NCBI GenBank assembly: GCA_965213855.1
Contig: CBDCAA010000007.1
Span: 620,001-684,000, forward strand
Direction: 5' to 3'
From: JBBROS01 sp965213855
GTDB lineage: Bacteria > Pseudomonadota > Alphaproteobacteria > Acetobacterales > Acetobacteraceae
DNA: 64,000 bases
In this document: positions 45,637 through 54,261 of the stretch, piece after piece
Layout of the letters: each line of letters begins with the position of its first letter
Numbering within the stretch: the first letter of the stretch is position 1
The notes under the pieces: generated by a model
Told to the model about the DNA's origin: nothing
What the model saw: the letters and a program-made list of their open reading frames with translations, nothing else
The model's database searches: none
Translations under genes and position numbers: made by a program

Positions 45637-46980
45637 ATGGACCTCGAAGCTGAAACGATCCGCCGGGTGACCATCCGCTTGGTCCCGTTCCTGATCGTCT
45701 GCTACTTCGTGGCCTATCTCGATCGCGTGAACGTCGGCTTCGCCGCACTGACGATGAACAAGGACCTCGGACTCACCTCGACCGAGTTCGGCATCGGCGC
45801 GGGCATCTTCTTCCTCAGCTACTTCATCTTCGAGGTCCCCTCGAATCTGTTCCTCGAGCGGTTCGGCGCGCGCAAGTGGATCGCGCGGATCATGTTCTCC
45901 TGGGGTCTATTGTCCGGGTTGATGGCCTTCATCCCGCAGATCGCGGCGGCCACGGGCTTCTCCAGCACGACGGTGTTCTACACCATCCGGATCTTGCTCG
46001 GCATCGCCGAGGCGGGCTTCTTCCCCGGCATCATCTTCTATCTCACGCTGTGGTTCCCGTCGCTCTATCGCGGCCGGATCATCGGCTACTTCATGGCCGC
46101 GATCCCGCTGAGCTCGGTCATCGGGGCGCCGATCTCCGGCCAGCTGCTGAACCTAGGCGGGTTGTCCGGGATGATGGGCTGGCAATGGCTGTTCATCATC
46201 GAGGCGGTGCCCGCGCTGATCCTGGCGGTCGTCGTGTTCTTCTATCTGACGGACCGGCCGGATCTCGCGATGTGGCTTCGCCCTGAGCAGCGCAGCTGGC
46301 TTGCCCGGCAGTTGAAGGCCGAGAACGACGCCCGTGTCACGGCCAAGCACTTCTCCACCCTCCAGGCGCTGGGCGACACCCGGGTCCTGCTGCTGGCGTT
46401 CGTCTACTTCGGCGCGGTCGCGTCCAACTACAGCCTCGGCTTCTTCCTGCCGCAGATCGTGCGCGACTTCGGCCTCAGTTTCGGCATGACCGGCCTCGTC
46501 ACAGCGATCCCCTACGTCGTGGGAACGATCGGGATGGTGTATTGGGGCCGCCATTCGGACCGCACCGGGGAGCGGCGGGAGCATACGGCCCTGGCCGCGC
46601 TGGTCGCCGGCATGGGGATCGCCGCCTCCACCCTGATCGACGACCCGACGGGCAAGATGGTCGCGTTGTCGATCAGCGGCTTCGGCGTGTTCGCCGTGCT
46701 GCCGGTGTTCTGGACGTTGCCGACGACGTTCCTGACCGGCACGGCGGCAGCCGGCGGGATCGCGATCATCAACTCCATCGGCAACCTGTCCGGCTTCGCC
46801 GGGCCGTTCGTGATGGGCAAGATGAAGGACGCGACCGGGAGCTACTCGATCGGCCTGCTGGTCGTCGCGGCGACGGTGTTCCTGTCGATGCTGGTCGCGC
46901 TCTCGCTGCAGCACGATGCGTCGCTGGAGCGGGTCGAGGCCGATGCCGAAACGCAGCCGTTCCGCAAGGCGGCGGAGTAG
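45637..46980 (+). CDS. MFS transporter, anion:cation symporter type
   Basis: The 447-residue membrane protein shows about 12 hydrophobic segments. The N-terminal RLVPFLIVCYFVAYLDRVNVGFA and EVPSNLFLERFGARKWIARI are typical of the ACS subfamily (phthalate, tartrate, hexuronate and glucarate permeases). It likely imports an organic acid with protons. The ATG at 45637 is the family start; an upstream in-frame start at 45559 adds 26 polar residues. No catabolic operon is beside it, so the substrate is open. Confidence 0.88.
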   Translation: MDLEAETIRRVTIRLVPFLIVCYFVAYLDRVNVGFAALTMNKDLGLTSTEFGIGAGIFFLSYFIFEVPSNLFLERFGARKWIARIMFSWGLLSGLMAFIPQIAAATGFSSTTVFYTIRILLGIAEAGFFPGIIFYLTLWFPSLYRGRIIGYFMAAIPLSSVIGAPISGQLLNLGGLSGMMGWQWLFIIEAVPALILAVVVFFYLTDRPDLAMWLRPEQRSWLARQLKAENDARVTAKHFSTLQALGDTRVLLLAFVYFGAVASNYSLGFFLPQIVRDFGLSFGMTGLVTAIPYVVGTIGMVYWGRHSDRTGERREHTALAALVAGMGIAASTLIDDPTGKMVALSISGFGVFAVLPVFWTLPTTFLTGTAAAGGIAIINSIGNLSGFAGPFVMGKMKDATGSYSIGLLVVAATVFLSMLVALSLQHDASLERVEADAETQPFRKAAE

Positions 46981-46984
46981 GCCC

Positions 46985-47488
46985 TCACAGGCCAAGCTCG
47001 GACAGCCCCGGGTGCTCCGCCGGGCGCGGCCCGAGCGCCCAGCGGAACAGCCGGTCCGTGTCGGCGATCGGCACATCGTTGATGCTGGCCTCGCGCCGGT
47101 GCATCAGTCCGTGCGCGTCGAACGCCCATTGCTCGTTGCCATGGCTGCGGAACCAGCTGCCGTCCGCGTCGTGCCACTCATAGGCGAAGCGCGCGGCGAT
47201 CCGGTCGCCGGTGAAGGCCCAGACCTCCTTGATCAGCCGGTAGTCCAGCTCTTGCGCCCACTTGCGGGTTAGGAACGCAACGATGGCCGGGCGGCCCGCC
47301 AGGAACTCCGAGCGGTTCCGCCACGTGCTGTCCTCCGTGTAGGCAAGCGACACGCGCTGCGGGTCGCGCGTGTTCCAGGCGTCCTCCGCCATACGCGCCT
47401 TTCGCGCGGCGGTCTCGGCCGTGAAGGGTGGCCGGACCGAGGTGGGACCGATCGCGGGGGAGGCGGTCGCCACGGGTTCGTTGCTCAC
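46985..47488 (-). CDS. DUF1348/NTF2-like protein
   Basis: The 167-residue protein fits the nuclear transport factor 2-like DUF1348 family: ARMAEDAWNTRDPQRVSLAY, DSTWRNRSEFLAGR, RFAYEWHDADGSWFRSHGNE and RREASINDVPI. The family forms a cone-shaped barrel; the function is unknown. The GTG start overlaps the stop of the flavin-oxidase-like gene (GTGA), so the two are coupled. It converges with the MFS gene. Confidence 0.85.
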   Translation of the reverse strand: MSNEPVATASPAIGPTSVRPPFTAETAARKARMAEDAWNTRDPQRVSLAYTEDSTWRNRSEFLAGRPAIVAFLTRKWAQELDYRLIKEVWAFTGDRIAARFAYEWHDADGSWFRSHGNEQWAFDAHGLMHRREASINDVPIADTDRLFRWALGPRPAEHPGLSELGL

Positions 47489-48129
47489 CGGTGGTCTCCA
47501 GGGTGCTGCTCGAGCCGGGCAAGCGTGGCGCGCAGGCGGACGGCCTCGGCCTCGGCGGCCTCCAGCCTCTGCTGCAGGCCGGCGAGCGCCGTCGCCACAT
47601 CCGCGGCGTCGAGCTTCTGTGGGATGTGCTGCGGGCAATTCACATCCCAGGCCTCGACGTCGAACAGCACCACCTGTTCCGGACGGGCCGAATAGCCGGC
47701 AGGCATCAGCCGGGCCATCAGCTCTGAGTCTCCCTCCACCACGCGGGCCCGGCCCCATAGCTTGACCCGGCGGCGGTGCGCGTAGTCCATCAGGAACAGG
47801 AACGCCCGGTCGTTCTCGCTCAAATTGCCCGTCGTCACGTATTGTCGGTTGCCGGCATAGTCGGCAAAGCCGATCGTCGTCCCGTCGACAACGCGGATGA
47901 AGCCCTTGGGGCCGCCCCGATGCTGTGCGTAAGGCTGTCCGTCGGCGTTGGCCGTCGCCAGGTAGGCCGTATCGACATCGGTCAGGAACGCGGCCAACTC
48001 GGGCGTGACGCCGGTGCGGAAGCCGCCGCGCTCCTCCATTCGGGCATAGCTGCCGCGGGAGTGTCGCCGGGACTGCACGGCCTTGACGGCCTGTGTGAAC
48101 GCGACGTCGCTCGATGGCAGGTTTGGCAT
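47485..48129 (-). CDS. Pyridoxamine 5'-phosphate oxidase family protein
   Basis: The 214-residue protein has the split-barrel flavin-binding fold with DTAYLATANADGQPYAQHRG, IGFADYAGNRQYVTTGNL, VKLWGRARVV and a C-terminal coiled-coil-like stretch rich in Ala/Glu. Such proteins bind FMN or F420 and reduce or oxidise small molecules; a true PdxH role is unlikely. It heads a two-gene operon with the DUF1348 gene, divergent from a LysR gene 123 bp away that probably regulates it. Confidence 0.87.
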   Translation of the reverse strand: MPNLPSSDVAFTQAVKAVQSRRHSRGSYARMEERGGFRTGVTPELAAFLTDVDTAYLATANADGQPYAQHRGGPKGFIRVVDGTTIGFADYAGNRQYVTTGNLSENDRAFLFLMDYAHRRRVKLWGRARVVEGDSELMARLMPAGYSARPEQVVLFDVEAWDVNCPQHIPQKLDAADVATALAGLQQRLEAAEAEAVRLRATLARLEQHPGDHR

Positions 48130-48226
48130 GACTGTTCTCCGTCTGGCTTGCGGCGCGCTCGGCCGCGAGCCGTTGGGAGGACGTAGGCCTTCCCGGATAG
48201 ACCTATAATCCAGCCAGTTGACAATT

Positions 48227-48248
48227 CATTGCTGCACATTCAGCAATG
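48227..48248. promoter_or_regulatory. Palindromic candidate LysR operator
   Basis: CATTGCTG (48227-48234), a 6-nt spacer and CAGCAATG (48241-48248) form a perfect 8-bp inverted repeat between the divergent oxidase gene (start 48129) and the LysR gene (start 48253). The half-site dyad is the usual shape of a LysR-type binding site. A TTGACA at 48218-48223 and a TATAAT at 48204-48209 lie next to it. Its position just before the LysR start would suit autorepression. Confidence 0.45.
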
Positions 48249-48252
48249 GTCC

Positions 48253-49164
48253 ATGGCCGATCGCATCGATGCCATGCGCGCCTTCATGGCCGTGTGCGAC
48301 CTGAACGGCTTTGCCGCGGCGGCGCGACGGCTCGGGGTGTCCGCATCCGTGGTGACGCGCCAGGTCGCGGCCCTGGAACAGCGTCTCGGCGTCCGCCTCC
48401 TGCAACGCACGACCCGGTCGGTGCGTCTGACTGATGCAGGCACGCGCTTCCTGGAACGGACCCGGCGCATCCTCGCCGAAATCGACGAGGCCGAGCGCTC
48501 GGCGCAGGACGAAACGGCCGCGCCGCACGGCACGTTGGTCGTCGCCGCGCCGTTGCTGTTCGGACGCATGCATGTGGCGCCGATCGTGTCCCGGCTCCTC
48601 GGCGCTTATGCCGGCGTCAGTGTCGACCTGCAGCTTTCGGATCGGTTCGCGAACCTGGTCGAGGATGGCGTCGACGTCGCGGTCCGGATTGGTGAGCTTG
48701 CCGCGTCAGGGCTGATCGCGCGGCGTCTTGGACAGACCCGCCGCGTGCTGGTCGCAAGCCCGGACTACCTGCGGGCGAATGGAACGCCGGAACGGCCCGC
48801 CGATCTGGGGCGCCACCACGTGATCGCTTTCCGCGCCATGGCGCCGATGACCACCTGGTTGCGGCAACGACCCGGCGATGCCCGTGTCGCGATCGACGTC
48901 CAACCCCGCCTGACCACCGATAGCGGTGACGTCGCCATCGCCCACGCGCTGAGTGGTGGCGGCATCACCGCCGCCCTGTCCTATCAGGTCCATGCGGCGC
49001 TGAGCTCGGGCGCCCTGGTCGAGGTATTGCCTGCCTACGCCCCGCAGCCCGTTCCGATCCGCGCGGTGTTCCCGACCTCGCGGCTGCTGTCGGGCGCCGT
49101 GCGGGCGTTCGTCAGCCTGGCCGAAGAGAATGCGGCGCGCTGGACGTTCCCGGTCCGGTGCTGA
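48253..49164 (+). CDS. LysR family transcriptional regulator
   Basis: The 303-residue protein has an N-terminal winged helix (MADRIDAMRAFMAVCDLNGF, AARRLGVSASVVTRQVAALE) and an effector domain (LVVAAPLLFGRMHVAPIV). It is divergent from the oxidase/DUF1348 operon, the likely target. I chose the ATG at 48253; an upstream TTG at 48229 would place the operator-like palindrome inside the gene. Its last 53 bp overlap the convergent SDR gene. Confidence 0.88.
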   Translation: MADRIDAMRAFMAVCDLNGFAAAARRLGVSASVVTRQVAALEQRLGVRLLQRTTRSVRLTDAGTRFLERTRRILAEIDEAERSAQDETAAPHGTLVVAAPLLFGRMHVAPIVSRLLGAYAGVSVDLQLSDRFANLVEDGVDVAVRIGELAASGLIARRLGQTRRVLVASPDYLRANGTPERPADLGRHHVIAFRAMAPMTTWLRQRPGDARVAIDVQPRLTTDSGDVAIAHALSGGGITAALSYQVHAALSSGALVEVLPAYAPQPVPIRAVFPTSRLLSGAVRAFVSLAEENAARWTFPVRC

Positions 49165-49852
49165 TCCCGGTCCGGATCTCGCCGGGTTCGCACAGGTCGG
49201 CGATCGCGCCCGCCACGTCGGCCGGCTGCCGGAGCGTCGTGGGGTCGATCCCCGGATAGGCGCCCCCGTGGAACCGGCCCGCAACCGGCCCGGGGTCGAA
49301 CAGGGTGACCCGCACCCCCATCGTCTCCAACTCGTGCGCCCATGTCCGCACCAGGTATTCCATCGCGGCCTTCGTCGCGCCATAGGCGCCCCAGTATGCC
49401 CACGGTTCCTGCGCCCGGCGGTCGCCGAGGAAGACCGCCCGCCCCGCCGGCGCCGCGCGCAGCAGCGGGTCCGTGGTGCGGATCAGCCGCCACGCCGCGT
49501 TGAGGTTCACGCCGACGACCGTGCTCCAGTCTTTCTCCGTGATATGACCCACCGGGGTCAGCTTACCCAGCACCCCGGCCGCATGCACCAGCATGTCCAG
49601 GCGCCCGAACCGCTGTGCCAAGCTTGGCCCGATCCGGTCCAGCGCCGCGCCATCCATCAGGTCCTGCGGCAGTAGCGTCGCCACGCCGCCCGCCGCCCGG
49701 ATCGCGTCGTCCGTGTCCTCCAACCCGCCCTGCGTGCGGGCCACCAGCACGACATGCGCCCCGCGCCGGCCCAGCTCGATCGCCGCTGCCTGGCCGATGC
49801 CGCGGCTGGCACCCGTGACCAGCGCCACCGCTCCCTCGAGCGTGCGGGCCAC
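49112..49852 (-). CDS. SDR family oxidoreductase
   Basis: The 246-residue protein has the Rossmann TGASRGIGQAAAIE motif (about residues 12-25), LVHAAGVLG (NAG-like) and YGATKAA (YxxxK). At the place of the catalytic Ser the segment is AVFLGDRRA, without a Ser, so activity is uncertain. In alphaproteobacteria such an SDR often follows purF. The GTG start shares a base with the purF stop (TAGTG), so the two are coupled. The 3' end overlaps the convergent LysR gene by 53 bp. Confidence 0.85.
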   Translation of the reverse strand: MARTLEGAVALVTGASRGIGQAAAIELGRRGAHVVLVARTQGGLEDTDDAIRAAGGVATLLPQDLMDGAALDRIGPSLAQRFGRLDMLVHAAGVLGKLTPVGHITEKDWSTVVGVNLNAAWRLIRTTDPLLRAAPAGRAVFLGDRRAQEPWAYWGAYGATKAAMEYLVRTWAHELETMGVRVTLFDPGPVAGRFHGGAYPGIDPTTLRQPADVAGAIADLCEPGEIRTGISTGPGTSSAPHSLRPG

Positions 49853-51309
49853 TAGGCTTCGGTCAGCAGGCTGAGCTGCCGGTCCGCGTTGTCGCTCATG
49901 TCGTCGAGCGGGATCGGGTATTCCCCGGTGAAGCATGCATCGCAGAATTGCGGTTTGGCGGCGTCGCGCCCGGGTTTGCCGAGTGCCCGGTACAGGCCGT
50001 CGAGCGAGATGAACGCCAGGCTGTCGGCGCCGATCAGGGTCGCCATCTGCTCGATGTTGTGCCGGGCCGCGAGCAGCTTGCTGCGCTCCGGCGTATCGAT
50101 GCCGTAGAAGCATGAATGCGTCGTCGGCGGCGACGAGATCCGCATGTGTACCTCCGCCGCGCCGGCCGCGCGCACCATCTCCACGATCTTTCGGCTCGTG
50201 GTGCCGCGCACGATGCTGTCATCCACCAGCACCACGCGCTTGCCCTCCAGCGCTGCGCGGTTGGCGGAGTGCTTCAGCTTCACGCCCAGGTTGCGGATGC
50301 TGTCCGTCGGCTCGATGAAGGTGCGGCCGACATAGTGGTTGCGGATGATCCCCAGCTCGAACGGGATGCCGCTCTGGCTGCTGTAGCCCATTGCTGACGG
50401 CACGCCGCTATCGGGTACGGGCACGATGATGTCCGCATCGACGTGGCTTTCCCGCGCCAGCTCGGCCCCGATGCTCTTGCGCGCCGCATAAACGGGCGTG
50501 CCCTCCATCACCGAGTCGGGCCGGGCGAAGTAGATGTATTCGAACACGCAGAACCGGCTCTTGCTGGCGCCAAATGGCTTGATGCTGCGCACCCCGCGGT
50601 CGTCGATGATGACGATCTCGCCCGGCTCCACGTCCCGGACGAACTCGGCGCCCACGATATCGAGGGCGCACGTCTCCGACGCGAGCACCCAGCCCCCGGT
50701 CCCGGAGTTGCCGATCCGCCCCAGGATGAGCGGCCGCACCCCGAGCGGGTCGCGCACGCCGAGCAGCGCCTCGTTGGACAGCGCCACGAGCGAGTAGGCG
50801 CCGACGACCTGCTTCAGCGCGTCGATCAGCCGGTCCACCACCGTCGAATACAGGCTGATGGCGATCAGGTGGATGAAGACCTCGCTGTCCGTCGTGCTTT
50901 GGAACAGGCAGCCCCGCCGCACCAGCGCCTTGTGCAGGGCGTTCGCGTTGGTCAGGTTGCCGTTATGGGCGACCGCAAACCCGCCGAACACGAAGTCGGC
51001 ATAGAGCGGCTGGACGTTGCGTAGGATGGTGTCGCCGGTCGTCGCATACCGGTTATGGCCCACGGCATTGGAGCCGGGCAGGGACGCGATGACCTTCGCC
51101 TGGCCGAAATTGTCGCCGACCAGGCCGAGGCCGCGATGGATATGGAACCGCGTGCCGTCATAGGCGACGATGCCGGTCGCCTCCTGCCCCCGGTGCTGCA
51201 ACGCGTGCAGCCCCAACGCCGTGACCGCGGCCGCGTCGGCCACCCCCCAGACGCCGAACACGCCGCACTCCTCGTGCAGCGTGTCATCATCGAACGGCGT
51301 GTCGTCCAT
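49852..51309 (-). CDS. purF: Amidophosphoribosyltransferase
   Basis: The 485-residue enzyme makes phosphoribosylamine from PRPP and glutamine, the first committed step of purine synthesis. The N-terminal nucleophile Cys15 lies in HEECGVFGVWG after a 14-residue propeptide, and the PRPP loop is VVLVDDSIVRGTTSRK. HNRYATTG and HNGNLTN complete the glutaminase half. The ATG at 51309 overlaps cvpA by 23 bp. The pairing cvpA-purF is conserved. Confidence 0.96.
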   Translation of the reverse strand: MDDTPFDDDTLHEECGVFGVWGVADAAAVTALGLHALQHRGQEATGIVAYDGTRFHIHRGLGLVGDNFGQAKVIASLPGSNAVGHNRYATTGDTILRNVQPLYADFVFGGFAVAHNGNLTNANALHKALVRRGCLFQSTTDSEVFIHLIAISLYSTVVDRLIDALKQVVGAYSLVALSNEALLGVRDPLGVRPLILGRIGNSGTGGWVLASETCALDIVGAEFVRDVEPGEIVIIDDRGVRSIKPFGASKSRFCVFEYIYFARPDSVMEGTPVYAARKSIGAELARESHVDADIIVPVPDSGVPSAMGYSSQSGIPFELGIIRNHYVGRTFIEPTDSIRNLGVKLKHSANRAALEGKRVVLVDDSIVRGTTSRKIVEMVRAAGAAEVHMRISSPPTTHSCFYGIDTPERSKLLAARHNIEQMATLIGADSLAFISLDGLYRALGKPGRDAAKPQFCDACFTGEYPIPLDDMSDNADRQLSLLTEA

Positions 51310-51907
51310 CGGTTGGCTCCTCCTCGCGCGAGATGCGCGGGCCGCGGGCAAGCCCGGCCGCGTGGGGCGTCATCAGCTGTTCGGCCGTCGTGGTGGGCCC
51401 GGCAGGTGGCGCAACGACGGCCGGGCGGTAATTGGCCGGCATCTGCCCCGCCAGCCACTGCGCGCCCTGGTGCACCAGCGGCAACGCGCGGGCTTGCACC
51501 ACCGGGGCCGGCCATTGCTCGGCCGGAATCGCGATCCCGACCAGGATGTACAGCGCTGCAACCAGCACGGCGCCGCGTGCCAGGCCATAGACAAGGCCCA
51601 GGGTGCGATCCAGCCCGCCCAGCACGCTGCCGCGGACGGCTGCGCCCAGCGCGGAAGCGATCGCCCACAGGACCACGAGCGTGATCAGGAACACGCCCCC
51701 GAACGCAACCAGATCGGCTGTCGTCGGGTCGGCGAATTGCTGGCGGACCCAGGGCTGCACCGTCGGGAACACCCCGTAGGGGCTCGCGACGATGCCCGCG
51801 ATCACCCAGGCGCCCAGGCCCAAAACCTCGCGCACCAGGCCGCGCATGAATGCGAGCAGGCCAGACAGCGCGAGCACTGCCAGGACCACGAGGTCCACCC
51901 AGTTCAT
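51287..51907 (-). CDS. cvpA: CvpA family membrane protein
   Basis: The 206-residue protein has four membrane helices in its first 125 residues: VDLVVLAVLALSGLLAF, LGLGAWVIAGIVA, AFGGVFLITLVVLWAI and LARGAVLVAALYILVGIA. A Pro-rich cytoplasmic tail follows. CvpA proteins were named for colicin V production and are linked to envelope stress resistance. It lies 59 bp after radA and overlaps purF. Confidence 0.92.
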   Translation of the reverse strand: MNWVDLVVLAVLALSGLLAFMRGLVREVLGLGAWVIAGIVASPYGVFPTVQPWVRQQFADPTTADLVAFGGVFLITLVVLWAIASALGAAVRGSVLGGLDRTLGLVYGLARGAVLVAALYILVGIAIPAEQWPAPVVQARALPLVHQGAQWLAGQMPANYRPAVVAPPAGPTTTAEQLMTPHAAGLARGPRISREEEPTDGRHAVR

Positions 51908-51966
51908 TCAGCGGTCCGGCCCATCGCACGGCATATAGGCGCGCCGGAGGCCCGGGTAAACGGCGG

Positions 51967-53382
51967 CTATTCTATGACAGCCGCCGGGCCGGCAGCCTTG
52001 CGTCCGGTAAAGCCGGCGACGAGGTCGGTCACGTGCCCCAACTCGTCCAGCCGGAGGCCCTCCGGCGCTGCGGGCTTGCGGCCGCCTCGCGCGACCCGGC
52101 GCGGCAGGGTCGCCGCCTCGAACCCTAGTTTCTGCGCCTCCTTCAGCCGTGCATCCGCCTGCGCCACCTGGCGGATTTCGCCCGAGAGCCCGACCTCGCC
52201 GAAATACACCATCCCGGCGCTGGTCGGCGTCTCGGTTGCGGCCGACACCAGCGCGGCCGCGACCGCCAGGTCCGCCGCCGGCTCGTTCACCCGCAACCCG
52301 CCCGCCACGTTCAGATACACGTCGGACCCGGCCAGCCGCAGCCCGGCCCGCGACTCCAGCACCGCCAGCAGCATCGACAGCCGGCCGCTGTCCCATCCCA
52401 CGACCGAGCGGCGCGGCGAGCCGCCGCTGTTGGGCGCCAGCAGCGCCTGCACCTCCAGCAGCACCGGGCGGGTCCCTTCCAGTCCCGCGAACACCGCCGA
52501 CCCGGCGATGTTGCCGCGCCGCTCCGCCAGGAACAGCGCCGACGGGTTCGGCACCTCGGCCAGCCCCGCTTCCGTCATCTCGAACACACCGATCTCGTCG
52601 GTGGCGCCGAACCGGTTCTTCACCGCCCGCAGGATGCGGAACTGGTGACCGCGGTCGCCTTCGAAATACAGCACCGCGTCGACCATGTGCTCCAGCACGC
52701 GCGGCCCGGCGATCGACCCTTCCTTCGTGACGTGGCCCACCAGCACCAGCGCGAACCCGCGCGACTTGGCCAGCCGGATCAGCTCGAAGCTGGTCGCCCG
52801 CACCTGGCCCACCGTCCCGGGCGCGCTCTCGATCGTGTCGAGCCACATGGTCTGGATCGAGTCGATGATCACCAGCGTGAGGTCCGGCTCGGCCTCGAGC
52901 GTGGACGCGATGTCACGCACGTTGATCGCCGCCGCAAGCTGCAGCGGCGCGTCGACCAGGCCGAGCCGGCGGGCCCGCAGGCGCACCTGGTCGATCGACT
53001 CCTCGCCCGAGATATACATCACCTTGCCGCCCGAGCGGGCCAGCCGGGCCGCAGCCTGCAGCATCAGGGTGGACTTGCCGATGCCGGGATCACCCCCCAC
53101 CAGGACGACGGATGCCGGCACGAACCCGCCGCCCAAGACCCGGTCGAGCTCCGCGATCCCCGCCTGCGCCCGCGCCGGCGGCTCGGCGCTACCCTGCAGC
53201 CCCACGAAAGCCACCCGCCGGCCGACGCCCGCCTTGCCACTCGCCGCCGGCGCTCCCGGCCGCGCCTCGATCGCCTCCTCCACCAACGTGTTCCACTCGG
53301 CACACGCGTCGCACCGCCCGGCCCATTTCGAATAGACGGCGCCGCAAGACTGGCACACGTACCGGGCGACGGCTTTAGACAC
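51967..53382 (-). CDS. radA: DNA repair protein RadA
   Basis: The 471-residue recombination ATPase has an N-terminal zinc finger (CQSCG...CDAC), Walker A GGDPGIGKST, the RadA-specific KNRFG motif in RAVKNRFGATDEIGVFEM, and a C-terminal Lon-protease-like domain. It drives branch migration. The GTG at 53382 gives the family N-terminus (VSKAVARYVCQSCG); the TTG at 53406 would add 8 residues. Its start overlaps the HEPN gene stop by 8 bp, so radA is translated directly after that gene. Confidence 0.93.
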   Translation of the reverse strand: MSKAVARYVCQSCGAVYSKWAGRCDACAEWNTLVEEAIEARPGAPAASGKAGVGRRVAFVGLQGSAEPPARAQAGIAELDRVLGGGFVPASVVLVGGDPGIGKSTLMLQAAARLARSGGKVMYISGEESIDQVRLRARRLGLVDAPLQLAAAINVRDIASTLEAEPDLTLVIIDSIQTMWLDTIESAPGTVGQVRATSFELIRLAKSRGFALVLVGHVTKEGSIAGPRVLEHMVDAVLYFEGDRGHQFRILRAVKNRFGATDEIGVFEMTEAGLAEVPNPSALFLAERRGNIAGSAVFAGLEGTRPVLLEVQALLAPNSGGSPRRSVVGWDSGRLSMLLAVLESRAGLRLAGSDVYLNVAGGLRVNEPAADLAVAAALVSAATETPTSAGMVYFGEVGLSGEIRQVAQADARLKEAQKLGFEAATLPRRVARGGRKPAAPEGLRLDELGHVTDLVAGFTGRKAAGPAAVIE

Positions 53383-53893
53383 GCCGGGTCCAGCGGTCAG
53401 CGACAAGCAAAGCGGCTAGGAAGATCCGTGTCTCGGGCAGGCGGCGTATCTCCTCAAGCTTCCAGTATGCGAACTCGGCCTGTTCCAGCAATGCAAGCGC
53501 GTCCGGCTGACTCAGTGTCGCCTGCAGATCATAATCCGCAATCTCGCGCGCTTCCTGCAGCGTGACAAACGCGTCGGCGATGACGAATAAGCGCTCGTCT
53601 GGCGGAAAAAGGTGAAGCCCGTCGAGCGGCGGCGGGAAGCTTTGCTGCCGCGACCGTCGATACGTCTTGCAAACCTTCTGCAGCGTGCTGTGGGAGAACG
53701 CGCGCGTCACCTGTGCGGCGAGTGCTCGGCCACCCGGTTCGCCTTGATCGAACACGGCTGCGGCAGCGCCGGTCAAGTGGTGGAAAAAGCCGTAGTAGAT
53801 CAGTGAAACCGCCGTACGAACGCGCTCTTCCGATATTTGAGGACGCGAGAGCAGTTCGGCGGCCAAATGTTGCAGTTGTCGAGCCTCGATCAC
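53375..53893 (-). CDS. HEPN/UPF0332-like protein
   Basis: The 172-residue helical protein matches the UPF0332 type of HEPN domain by pattern: ERVRTAVSLIYYGFFHHLTG (the R-x-A-x3-IYYxxFH helix), a middle FSHSTLQKVCKTY segment, and AFVTLQEAREIADYDLQATL followed by ALALLEQAEFAYWKLEE. HEPN domains include many RNA-cleaving toxins and effectors of toxin-antitoxin, abortive-infection and CRISPR-type systems. This copy has AREIADYD where relatives I recall have R-H-x-ADYD, so catalysis is uncertain. It overlaps the upstream small gene (ATGA) and radA (8 bp). Base composition is visibly lower in GC than the neighbours. Confidence 0.6.
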   Translation of the reverse strand: MIEARQLQHLAAELLSRPQISEERVRTAVSLIYYGFFHHLTGAAAAVFDQGEPGGRALAAQVTRAFSHSTLQKVCKTYRRSRQQSFPPPLDGLHLFPPDERLFVIADAFVTLQEAREIADYDLQATLSQPDALALLEQAEFAYWKLEEIRRLPETRIFLAALLVADRWTRRV

Positions 53894-54207
53894 GGACTGG
53901 ATGTTTGCGGCATCTGATTAACTTTCAGGCGAAAGTAGGGGTAACGGTCGTCGAATGCGTCGAGCAAATCCTGCCTGATTTTGGCCTGTAATTCAATGAT
54001 GGCAGACAGCTTAGATTTATACTCTGGAGTCGCTGTCGTAATATCGTCAGCTAATTTGAATTCAACCCACAAGGCCGGCTCACCGTCGAACTCTCCAAGC
54101 CGGACATCGTAGCCGGTCAGGAACGGCGGGAAGGCGTGCCGGTCGACAATCTCCTGGATTTTGGCGATTTCCTCATCCGGTTTCGGGCGTCGCCAAACAG
54201 TGTTCAT
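53890..54207 (-). CDS. Small partner protein of the HEPN-like gene
   Basis: The 105-residue protein has LGEFDGEPALWVEFKLADDI, then a helix with ELQAKIRQDLLDAFDDRYPYFRLKV. It lacks the GSxxxG...D signature of MNT nucleotidyltransferase antitoxins. The D-G-(D/E)-PA-(L/I)-(W/F)-(V/I) strand and YPYxR ending are familiar from small hypothetical proteins that precede HEPN genes. I do not know a named family. It is coupled to the HEPN gene by a 4-bp ATGA overlap, and its GC is clearly below that of mlaF and radA (about 42% in one 60-bp stretch). Confidence 0.55.
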   Translation of the reverse strand: MNTVWRRPKPDEEIAKIQEIVDRHAFPPFLTGYDVRLGEFDGEPALWVEFKLADDITTATPEYKSKLSAIIELQAKIRQDLLDAFDDRYPYFRLKVNQMPQTSSP

Positions 54208-54261
54208 GGTTAGACGATACCACCTCTCCCCGACGCTTCAAATCGATGGAGTTCGCTGACT

